A stretch of DNA of 64,000 nt from positions 29,005-93,004 of the forward strand of contig SVQO01000002.1 of NCBI GenBank assembly GCA_015065325.1, given 5' to 3'. Of this stretch, positions 24,105 through 32,600 are shown in pieces (the stretch's first letter is position 1; each line of letters begins with the position of its first letter). The position numbers were made by a program, and so were the translations under genes. Below the pieces are notes generated by a model. The model was not told the origin of the DNA. It saw nothing but the letters and a program-made list of their open reading frames with translations, and made no database searches. Source of the DNA: Oscillospiraceae bacterium. Its GTDB lineage: Bacteria; Bacillota; Clostridia; Oscillospirales; SIG627.

Positions 24105-27100
24105 TTAAGCCTTTTTCAGATCTTTCATATACTCTTCGTAATTTTCGAGAGTGGGAAGTCCGAATTCATCGCGTTTTCTGGTAAGCTCGGCATTGATCGC
24201 GTCAATGTATTCCAGCATTGCTTCTACGGGATCCGCATCATCGTTATAAGCTGCGAGGAACGCGAATTCTACGTAACGGGCAACGATGTAGCCGCCGGGC
24301 ACCTCAGGAGTAGCCTGGAGAGCGGAGAACTGATCCATCAGCTCTTTTCTTTCGTCGGCGGTCCAGCTCATAGATTTCAGAGCTTCAATGTTTGCGGTGG
24401 CATACTGACCGGATGCACCGAGCAGTGCGTAGTATTCCTGGCCGTAAGCAGACTGGCTTTCCGTGCTGACCCACCACTTCATAAATTCCCAAGCGGCTTT
24501 GATCTTCTTGGCGTTGTCGCAGTCCTTCATCATAACGATACCGGTTACGTTGGTATCTGCGATGTAGTTAACCTTCTGCTCACCGGTCTTTTCATCGATC
24601 ACGGGGTTACCGTCCTCGTCGAACACGGGGGTGCCGGGGAGACGGGTGAAGCCCCACAGACCGCGAAGCTCGGGAGCAAAGATCGTAAGCTGAGAATAGG
24701 TGGTGTAGCCCTGTACACCGATGGGCATTTCACCGGTACGGAAACGGTTTGCAAAATTGTAAGAGTAAGGGAAGCCGTACATGGTATAAAGCTCGCACAT
24801 TTCCTTGAAGGTTTCCAGCGCCTCGTTGGAGTCAAGATTTACGGACATTGCGCCGGTCAGTCCCTTCACGGGATCATCGCCTTCAACGGGATTGGAGTAA
24901 AGCTTCTCGCCGCGCTGATAAAGCATGATCAGAAGACCTGCCAAGGATTCGTGGTAACCGAAGTCCATGTTGTTGGTCTGGAGCTTGGGAAGCATTGCGT
25001 AAACGTCGTCCCAGGTTCTGGGAATCGACAGGTCGTGCTGCAAGAGGATGTCGCTGCGGTAGAACAGCATGGAGAAGCTTTCCGTCTCAGGCAGACCGTA
25101 AGCTACGCCGTACAGTTCCAGAGGCTCGAGAGCCGCAGGATTGAACTGAGATTTAACTTCTTCGTAATCACTGAAGATCTCACGGCACATCTTGTTAAAT
25201 TCTTTGGTTTCTTTGGAGTCGCCTGCCTTATCCTCGTAGCCTGCCGCATTCAAAGGCCGTGCAGCAGATCGGATGGCGTAGTTGATAACGGTTACGGAGC
25301 CCAGGGACATATTGACATCGGGTCCGGAGCCTGACAGCGTGGCGGGGAGCAGCGAACCGGCTGCAACCAGCTTCAAGTCAACCGCAATTCTCTTATTGGG
25401 GGTAAAGGAGTCACTGATCAGCGATCTCATAATGGTGGACTGGTCACGGCCGGAGGTGGTCCATACTTCGACGGTCTCGTAATCTCCGGCACCTTCCGCA
25501 GTGCGCACACCGTAGCTGGAATAGTCACTGATCCAGCTCATAATAAACTGCTTGAACTCGTAAAGCAGAGAAGACCAGAAGCCTGCGGCGGCCTCAAAGC
25601 CCTTTTCCTTCATATACTTTTCGGGGCCCTGCTTTTCAACGTCCTTGGCAGGAGCAACTACGATGTAGTCGAACTGCAAGGGCTGGTTACGTGCAGTCAT
25701 GATCCAGGTACCCAGGTTACCGATGTAGTCCTTCAGCTCGGAGAAGTTGGGAGCGATCAGATCTTCGTCGCCGCCCATTCTTTCCAGAAGCAGAGCTACG
25801 TTATCCAGCGTTACGGAGTCGGAACCCTTGGTGCCGGTGATCTTTTCCAGTTCCTTGGAAATATTTCTGAGCACCTTTGCTTCCGCCTTCATACCCTTAA
25901 GGACCTCGGGCATCAAACGGCCGAACTGATAGTCTCTGTATTCGTCGGGCTCAGCACCTGCGAGCATCAGAATCTGCAGGTAATACTCGTTAATGGTGGT
26001 AAGAGAGGTTTCTACCGTGTTGATGATAGAAGCCATATCGCCCAGTGCTACGCACATTTCAAGGCGATGCTTACCCTTGGTAAGATAGAACTTCAAAACT
26101 CTTTCGTTTCCGTTCTTATCCTTCACACCGTCGGACAAGGGCTGGAGCTGCCAATCGTCTCCGTACTTGAACCGGAGAGAATTTGCCTCAGCAAAGGGAG
26201 TTTCTCCGTCGATGGTCAGAGAACGGGTAACGTACATACCCTCTGCAAAGGACTGGAGGAAGCGGGGCGTGATGGTATAGTAACCGTCAGCAGGAACCTC
26301 AAAGTCCCAAGAAATCCAGTTACCAACGGTCTGCCACTTTTCTCCGCCGATGGAGTTGAGGTAGATCTGATACGCGCTCTGAGGACGGGTAGCCGCAGAG
26401 GAACGGTCGTAAATGGGGTATATGATATTGGAGGAAGTACGATAGGGACGCTCGGCGTCGATTTCGATGGGTTTTGCTCCTGCAGCCTTATCTGCCTTGG
26501 AGTCATTCGCCTTCAAATAATCCTTATAGGATACAGCACTTTCCTTGTAGAAGATGCGGATCTCTTTCACCGCAAAAACCTCCTGAACCTCAGCGAGGGT
26601 CAGAGTGTGTTCGCCCTCCTCTATATAATAAAGGAAGGGTTCTACCACGTAACCGGTGGAGTCATTTGCAATTACGGTGCGCCACTCGGGGGCTTCCTGC
26701 TTCTTGGGCTTTACTTCGTTGCCGTCGTCATCCAGCAGGAATCCACGCTCATCGGTGCCGCCGTCCTTCTTACCGACAGCCACGTCCTCCCATACACGGG
26801 GGAACTCCAGGTAACGGGACTGCTTGAAGGGATACTCACCATCCAGCAAAAGAGCGCGCTTAATGGTAGCGGTATTGCTGACCAGGTCGGGACTGTACTC
26901 GCCCTCGTCTTCAACATCGCCATCGTTATTGGCATCCTTGCTCTTGCGGATCTCGCCGTCCTTGTCAGCGTCGAAGCCGACAACGGGTGCGTAGGTGATC
27001 TCAATGTGATAGTTACCGGATTTCTCAGCCTTGAAATTCCAGGTAACGTCACCGCTTTCGGAGACCAGGATCACGTCCTTCTCATTCAAGTACTCTTCCA

Positions 27101-27392
27101 GATAAACGTCTGCAGTCGATTTTTCCTTATCGTAGTCCGCAGCGGCAATGACGACCTCGTCGGTGCCGTTGGGAGCGCCCTTATGGATCAATCGATACTC
27201 CAGGTAATCGTTTGCTTCCAGAAGCTCTCTGATCTCTTCCATCTTTTCGGCATCTTCTTTTTGCTTCTCGGAGAGCTCCTCCTCGGGCTCGGCGTCAGCG
27301 GGCGCTGCAAAAACAGCGGTGCTGAAGCAAGAAAATACCATCAAAAAAGCAAGCAAGAGAACCAGCGATTTTGACAGAAACTTTTTCATCAT
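24105..27392 (-). CDS. Giant solute-binding protein with N-terminal carbohydrate-binding-like domains
   Basis: A 1095-residue exported protein, first gene of the seven-gene operon, about 2.5 times the usual length of a family 1 solute-binding protein. After a signal peptide (1-30) and an acidic helix come two CBM6/35-like beta-sandwich regions (about 105-290 and 320-470; WNFKAEKSGNYHIEITYAP and SWDFEVPADGYYTITPRFL) with Ca-loop-like acidic stretches (DADKDGEI, DANNDGDVEDEGE). The C-terminal 450 residues form the periplasmic-binding-protein-like lobe (VEVWTTSGRDQ, PRTWDDVYAMLPKLQ, AAWEFMKWWVSTESQ). SCFS near residue 21 might act as a lipobox, but AFAAP cleavage is also possible. The promoter is consensus and the site AGGAGG is strong, fitting high expression of the binding protein. 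Confidence 0.82.
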   Translation of the reverse strand: MMKKFLSKSLVLLLAFLMVFSCFSTAVFAAPADAEPEEELSEKQKEDAEKMEEIRELLEANDYLEYRLIHKGAPNGTDEVVIAAADYDKEKSTADVYLEEYLNEKDVILVSESGDVTWNFKAEKSGNYHIEITYAPVVGFDADKDGEIRKSKDANNDGDVEDEGEYSPDLVSNTATIKRALLLDGEYPFKQSRYLEFPRVWEDVAVGKKDGGTDERGFLLDDDGNEVKPKKQEAPEWRTVIANDSTGYVVEPFLYYIEEGEHTLTLAEVQEVFAVKEIRIFYKESAVSYKDYLKANDSKADKAAGAKPIEIDAERPYRTSSNIIYPIYDRSSAATRPQSAYQIYLNSIGGEKWQTVGNWISWDFEVPADGYYTITPRFLQSFAEGMYVTRSLTIDGETPFAEANSLRFKYGDDWQLQPLSDGVKDKNGNERVLKFYLTKGKHRLEMCVALGDMASIINTVETSLTTINEYYLQILMLAGAEPDEYRDYQFGRLMPEVLKGMKAEAKVLRNISKELEKITGTKGSDSVTLDNVALLLERMGGDEDLIAPNFSELKDYIGNLGTWIMTARNQPLQFDYIVVAPAKDVEKQGPEKYMKEKGFEAAAGFWSSLLYEFKQFIMSWISDYSSYGVRTAEGAGDYETVEVWTTSGRDQSTIMRSLISDSFTPNKRIAVDLKLVAAGSLLPATLSGSGPDVNMSLGSVTVINYAIRSAARPLNAAGYEDKAGDSKETKEFNKMCREIFSDYEEVKSQFNPAALEPLELYGVAYGLPETESFSMLFYRSDILLQHDLSIPRTWDDVYAMLPKLQTNNMDFGYHESLAGLLIMLYQRGEKLYSNPVEGDDPVKGLTGAMSVNLDSNEALETFKEMCELYTMYGFPYSYNFANRFRTGEMPIGVQGYTTYSQLTIFAPELRGLWGFTRLPGTPVFDEDGNPVIDEKTGEQKVNYIADTNVTGIVMMKDCDNAKKIKAAWEFMKWWVSTESQSAYGQEYYALLGASGQYATANIEALKSMSWTADERKELMDQFSALQATPEVPGGYIVARYVEFAFLAAYNDDADPVEAMLEYIDAINAELTRKRDEFGLPTLENYEEYMKDLKKA

Positions 27393-27429
27393 ACAAAATT
27401 CCTCCTATTAGTCATGTGTATGTAGTGTA

Positions 27430-27458
27430 ATTCTAGCACAACGAATATCCTTTGTCAA
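27430..27458 (-). promoter_or_regulatory. Sigma-A promoter of the seven-gene ABC operon
   Basis: Minus-strand TTGACA (27453-27458), 17-bp spacer, TAGAAT (27430-27435). The rest of the 27393-27879 gap is AT-rich DNA with the mnmA terminator; no operator palindrome was recognised. Confidence 0.88.
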
Positions 27459-27753
27459 GAAAGCAGAAACCGCGTAAAATCAATGGTTTTTGCCCGTTTT
27501 TGAGGTCGAAAAACGCCTCGTTTTGCTCTTTTTGTGACGGGAAGGTGAATTATTTGCTTTTCAAAAGTGCACAAAAAATATAGAAAAAATATATTTACAC
27601 TTTCAAAACAATATTTTTCCCTTGAATTTACTGGGTTTTTGGCACTTGTCAAGTTTCAAATGTTATATTTTTGCATAGTATTTTTTTCCTCACATTTTGT
27701 TTATAATTTATATTTTAGCTATTTTTTGTCCGATTTTCGTCATTTTTTCAAAA

Positions 27754-27798
27754 CGAAAAAAGAAGCAAAATCTCACATTTTTTATTGTGAGATTTTGC
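27754..27798 (-). terminator. Intrinsic terminator of rnhA-mnmA
   Basis: GCAAAATCTCACA (27765-27777) pairs with TGTGAGATTTTGC (27786-27798); on the minus strand the stem is followed by TTCTTTTTTCG. Confidence 0.88.
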
Positions 27799-27879
27799 CA
27801 ATTTCAAACTGCAAATTTCTCTGTTTTGCACATAGGCGTTTTTCGCGTTTTTCATCCCTTTCGGCGCCTGTTTTTGCTT

Positions 27880-28896
27880 TCAGAAGCAAATTTCGCCACC
27901 GAACAGAAGCTTATCGCCCAAATAGAAGCAGGCTGACTGTCCCGCCGCATACCGCCGAACGGGTGAAAAGAACTCTACCCGCGCTCCTTCTTTTTCGAAG
28001 ATGACCCGACAGGGAATAGGTTCCCCGCGGTTTCTGCCTTTAAAGGAAATCCCCTCCTTCGGCACCTGACCTTTGCGGCAGGAGACGAAACGCAAACTCT
28101 TTACCTGCAGGGAATCCACGGAAAGCTCCGATTCTTTTCCCAGAACCACTTCGTTTTTCTCCGGAGAAAGAGCCAGCACGAAATATCGCTCTCCCATGGC
28201 AACGCCAAGTCCCCTTCTCTGCCCTACCGTGTAGTGCACCAGTCCCTTGTGTTGTCCCAGTACCTTTCCGCTTGAATCCACAAAGTTTCCCGGCTCACTT
28301 TTGCAATGCTTATCCAAAAAAGCGCCCGTATCCGCATCCGGGATAAAACAAATCTCCATACTCTCCTTTTCCTTTGGAGAAACAAACGCCCTTGCACGTT
28401 CCTTTACGTCCGACTTTTCCGCCTCCGCGAGAGGAAACAGAATGCGGGAAAGCTGTTTTTGGGTCAGCTTCCACAAAAAATAGCTTTGATCCTTGCTCCG
28501 ATCCCTTCCGCGGCAAAGTTCCATTCTTCCGTTTTCCCCTTTTTGAACAGAAGCGTAGTGACCCGTGGCAACCTTTTCGATTCCCATACGGTCCGCTTCC
28601 TCCAGAAGACAGGCAAATTTCATACAGCGGTTGCACTCCACGCAGGGATTGGGCGTTCGTCCGCTTTCATACACGCGAACGAAGGGAGAAACGACCCGAT
28701 GATGAAATCTGCGCTTCCGATCTACCACCTTCAAGGGAATCTCCAGCCTTTCGGCAACCTGGCGGGCGCGCTTTTCTCCGTCTCCGCCGCAAAAGTCCAA
28801 ATATACCCCGTAAACCTCGTATCCGGCTTCCTTCAGAAGCAGTGCTACAGCTGTACTGTCCACACCGCCGGAGAGTCCTACCAAAACCTTTTCCAT
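27880..28896 (-). CDS. mnmA: tRNA-specific 2-thiouridylase MnmA
   Basis: Makes 2-thiouridine at the wobble position U34 of Glu, Gln and Lys tRNAs in the cytoplasm. The 338-residue product has the PP-loop SGGVDS (9-14) and two cysteines in the expected places: PNPCVECNRCMKF (about residues 85-97) and MEICFIPDAD (about 190). The C-terminal beta-barrel follows (VGQRRGLGVAMGERYFV). The start at 28896 is 7 bp after the rnhA stop and has GAGGACG upstream. It is co-transcribed with rnhA. Confidence 0.93.
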   Translation of the reverse strand: MEKVLVGLSGGVDSTAVALLLKEAGYEVYGVYLDFCGGDGEKRARQVAERLEIPLKVVDRKRRFHHRVVSPFVRVYESGRTPNPCVECNRCMKFACLLEEADRMGIEKVATGHYASVQKGENGRMELCRGRDRSKDQSYFLWKLTQKQLSRILFPLAEAEKSDVKERARAFVSPKEKESMEICFIPDADTGAFLDKHCKSEPGNFVDSSGKVLGQHKGLVHYTVGQRRGLGVAMGERYFVLALSPEKNEVVLGKESELSVDSLQVKSLRFVSCRKGQVPKEGISFKGRNRGEPIPCRVIFEKEGARVEFFSPVRRYAAGQSACFYLGDKLLFGGEICF

Positions 28897-28903
28897 AACG
28901 TCC

Positions 28904-29338
28904 TCAGAATTTTTGAGATTCACTGACCGCCACCGCGTCACAGCGCTCGTTGTAGGGATGACCTGCGTGGCCGCGGATCCAGTTAAAATGCACCTGATGC
29001 GTCGTTAGTTGCGGAAGAAGTCTCTGCCAAAGCTCCACGTTGAGCACCGGCTTTTTGTCCGCTTTTCGCCAGCCCTTCGCCTGCCAAGAGGCAAGCCACC
29101 CTTTTTCGATGGCATCCACCACGTACTTGGAATCGCTGACGATCTCTACCCGACAGGGCTCCTTCAACGCCTCAAGAGCAGTGATCACCGCCAAAAGCTC
29201 CATTCTGTTATTGGTGGTCACCTTTTCTCCTCCGGAGATCACCTTTTCCTTACCGGCGTAAACCAAGATCGCGCAAAAGCCGCCGGGACCGGGATTTCCC
29301 GAGCAGGCACCGTCGGTATAAATCTTTACTTCCTTCAT
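28904..29338 (-). CDS. rnhA: Ribonuclease HI
   Basis: Cleaves the RNA strand of RNA-DNA hybrids. The 144-residue protein has all four metal-binding carboxylates at the E. coli-like spacing: Asp9 (YTDGACSGNPGPGG), Glu47 (NNRMELLAV), Asp69 (VSDSKYV) and Asp134 (NERCDAVA). The WIRGHAGHPYNE segment with the catalytic-loop His precedes Asp134. There is no N-terminal hybrid-binding domain. It has its own promoter and a strong site (AAGGAG). Confidence 0.95.
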   Translation of the reverse strand: MKEVKIYTDGACSGNPGPGGFCAILVYAGKEKVISGGEKVTTNNRMELLAVITALEALKEPCRVEIVSDSKYVVDAIEKGWLASWQAKGWRKADKKPVLNVELWQRLLPQLTTHQVHFNWIRGHAGHPYNERCDAVAVSESQKF

Positions 29339-29365
29339 TTCGTCTCCTTACAAGTTTCTATCACC

Positions 29366-29394
29366 ATTATACAACAGCGACGCAAAAAATGCAA
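29366..29394 (-). promoter_or_regulatory. Sigma-A promoter of rnhA-mnmA
   Basis: Minus-strand TTGCAT (29389-29394), 17-bp spacer, TATAAT (29366-29371). Confidence 0.8.
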
Positions 29395-29444
29395 AGACTT
29401 TTCTTCCCCTTTTCCCCTTCAATTTCGTGACGCTTATTGAGCAA

Positions 29445-29591
29445 GACGCAGCCAAATTCACGAAGCAGTTCTGCGAAGTAAATTTAGGCGAAACAAGGCG
29501 CGCAAGGGAAAGGCGAGTGAGTTTACTACCGTAAATGATCGAGACTTTCTCCGTAGCGGAACAAAGTTGCAGCCAAATTTACGAAGCAGAA
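29445..29591. repeat. Dispersed hairpin repeat, copy at 29.5 kb
   Basis: One unit of the family also found at 36409-36473 (remnant) and 58627-59014 (three units). It opens with a hairpin AAATTCAC-GAA-GCAG/CTGC-GAA-GTAAATTT, continues with GCGAAACAAGGCGCGCAAGG, has a second hairpin GAGTTTAC/GTAAATGATC with outer arms GGGAAAG/CTTTCTCC, and ends with the next unit start GTTGCAGCCAAATTTACGAA. Its end abuts the terminator of the first giant gene. It fills most of the 29395-29588 gap. Confidence 0.8.
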
Positions 29592-29618
29592 AAAAGCCGA
29601 GGGAAAATCCCTCGGCTT
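29589..29618 (-). terminator. Intrinsic terminator of the first giant gene
   Basis: GCCGAGGGA (29596-29604) pairs with TCCCTCGGC (29608-29616); on the minus strand TTTTTTC follows and runs straight into the repeat copy. Confidence 0.9.
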
Positions 29619-29634
29619 TTCGGTATCTTTGTGT

Positions 29635-32600
29635 TTATCCCTTTGCGTAGGCTACCGCTGCCTGGATATATACCAGAAGCTGTTGTGCCATATCGTAGTT
29701 CTCGTGGGTCTCGGGATATGCCGCCGCAATGGCATCCACGCGGTCGGTCAGGCTCAGAGCCGTCTTTCCGCTTGCCTTTTCCGTGATCTCGATCTTCAAC
29801 TCGGTGGACATATTCTTCGCGTTCACGTACAGGTCAACGGTATATTCCCCTGCGCCCGCTCCTGCCAGGAACACCGCCTTATCGGTTACGTCCACACCGT
29901 TCACCTTCACGGTAACGGTTTCCGTACTGACTGCCTGCGTAGCGGTTCCGTAGAGCCGGATGCCTACGGCACTGGTCATCACAAGTCCCTTGCCGGTGAC
30001 CTTGAAGTCTGCCTCGGGATCCGTGGAGCCGCTTGCCTTAAATCCGTTCAGGAGGGTCAGGTCGGGAGTCAGATCGTGAGGAAGATCCTCTGCGGGGGTA
30101 TTTACGATAGAGGAGAAGTTTTGTAATGCTTTCGCAAGAGCAACTTCCTTCTCGTTTCCTGCCCAAGCGGTCTCCGCGATCACCGCAAGACCTTCGATGG
30201 TAAAGCCGGCATCCCAGATCACGTCGCTTTCGCCGATAACCACGTCCTTGGTAAAGTCGTTTGCGCCCACCTTGGCAAGAACGATGGAGTAATACTCACG
30301 CTTTCCGTCGCTCCAAGGAGCCAGATCCTTCTTACTTCCGCTTGCCAGGAGCTTGCCGTCCATTACGAAGGTAAAGGTAAAGTCGTCGTAAGCCTCTACG
30401 CTTTCCTTATCGAACAGGGCGCGGACTGCAACGCGGTCGGTGATGATCATGGTCACGCCGACCAGCTCCATTCCGCCCTTGACGGAAACGATGGCGTCGC
30501 CGTTCTTTTCCAAGGTATATACACCCGTAGCTTCGGCGCTTTCGGTTACGGTAACGTTTGCGGTATGAGTCTCGGGCAGGGTCAGATAAACCCGGGCATT
30601 CCACCGCTCTGCCTGCTCGAATACCACGTCGCCGCTGATTTCGGTTGCCTCGATCCGTGCGGCCTTGCCCAGAACGATCTTATGGTCACCGCCCAGGATC
30701 TCGTAGCTTTGTGCACCGGTGGTATCGGTACGCATTGCCATGGTGGAATTGATGATAATATCACTTTGAGTGGGATTAAGGATAATGGTACCGCCCTCGG
30801 TGTATGCCTTCCACTTGGAGTTTGCGAGGAGGGGCTTGTTGAAGGTACCGCCGTAAATGGTCACGGTTGCTTTACCCGTGCTATCAGCCACGGCATATTC
30901 TTCCGTTCCGTCGTTCTGGCATGCACCCGCAATGACTTCGCCGTTAAAGGTACCGCCGTAGATGAATACGTCTGCGTTACCCGTCTGGATCATTCCTCGT
31001 CCGCCTGCGCACAGTGCATTCTGTCTGTAGATGCTGGTGCTGTAATTATTGAAGGTTCCGCCGTAAACGGTTACCTTGGTATTGGTGATCTGGTTAACTG
31101 AGGATCCCTCGCCACCGCCCCATACACCCTTAAAGGTACCGCCGTAGATCACGGTTTCTGCACCGTAGTAATCCGTAGAGTCCTCGGGCAGATTGATCAA
31201 TCCGCGTCCGCTGCCGAAAACATACTCTTTAAAGGTACCGCCATTGATGGTAGTCTGCACCTTGCCGTTAGCAGTGTTGTAGCCGGTAGCCATAACGGAG
31301 TTGATGAAAGTACCGCCGTTGATGGTATTGGTGATACTTCCGGTAAAGGAATTGGCGTATGAATTACCGCCGTAAACGGTTTTGAAGGTACCGTTGTTAA
31401 AGGTGTTTGTAATGTTACCGACGGTTCCCGCCGATCTGTAGTTGCCGCAATACAAATTTCCATTGAACGTAGGACCGTGCTTGGCATCGCCGATCACGTT
31501 GGTAACGTCGCCGGTCAATTTTCCGGCACCGGACAAATAAGCCGTCGCCGCGAAGGTGCCGCCGGTGATCGTATTGGAGATCGGTCCGCAAGAGGTGCCC
31601 GCCCAAGGTCCGAGATATACGTTGCTGTTAAAGGTACCGCTGCGGATCTCGGTAGTAACGGACGTAGTGGTTCCGCCGTAATCTGCATACAGATAACCGT
31701 TGAAGGTACCGCCGTCAACGATCAGCTTTACGTCACCTACGGTACCCGACGCCGAGCCGCAGTAAACACCCAAATTGTTGCCCGACGAGTCTTGATTATA
31801 GAAGGTACCGCCGTAGATTTCCAAAGTCACGTTGCCGGTAACGATATCCGCTGTTGTAAGAGAGCCCGCAAGCTTATTCCAGCCGCCGGGAGCAAAATTC
31901 TTCTTGAACTGAGGATTGCCTCGAACGATGACATGAACATCACCGGTCTTGACACCGCGGGAGCCGCCGAAGAAGGCTCCCTCAAAGGTTCCGCCTTCAA
32001 TGGTCAGGTTAATCGCAAGGGGATTGACGGAGGTGGAGGAATTATACATTCCGCCGTAGAAATAGTTTTTGAAGGTTCCACCCTTTACGGTTACGTTGAC
32101 CTCTTTTGCCGTTCCGTCAGATCCGCTGGAATAGACTGTACCCTTAAAGGTACCGCCGTTGATGGTAATATTGGATATACGGTTGCGAAGGATCTGACCG
32201 GAAATGTAAGCATTATCCGTGAAAGTACCGCCATCGATCTCCACGGTTAGAGTCTTTTCATTGGAGTTTGCGGTGGTTTTATCCTTACCCATACCGTAAA
32301 AGACGTAGTCAAATACGGGATTACCGGAGATCTTACAGATCACGTTTCCAACGTCCTGCGCCGAGGTAGAGCCATAGAAGCGGTAATAGAAGGTACCGCC
32401 CGTGACGATGTTATACACGTCGCCCGCCGTGCCGCCTCTGTGAGAGCCGAAGAATTGGCCGATTCTGGTGGTCGTCGTGCCGGAAACCGTCTTGACACCG
32501 AAGGTGGTACCGGAAATATTGTTGACGATAGCCGCCGTAACGCTTTCGTTTCCGATGGTATACGCAAGACCCGTGGTTTTGCTGCTGGTGCTGAAGCCGC

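Noticed and set aside
27470..27700. AT-rich stretch upstream of the ABC operon as a replication or attachment site
   Set aside because: No DnaA boxes, direct repeats or att-like duplications were found; it reads as ordinary AT-rich intergenic DNA.
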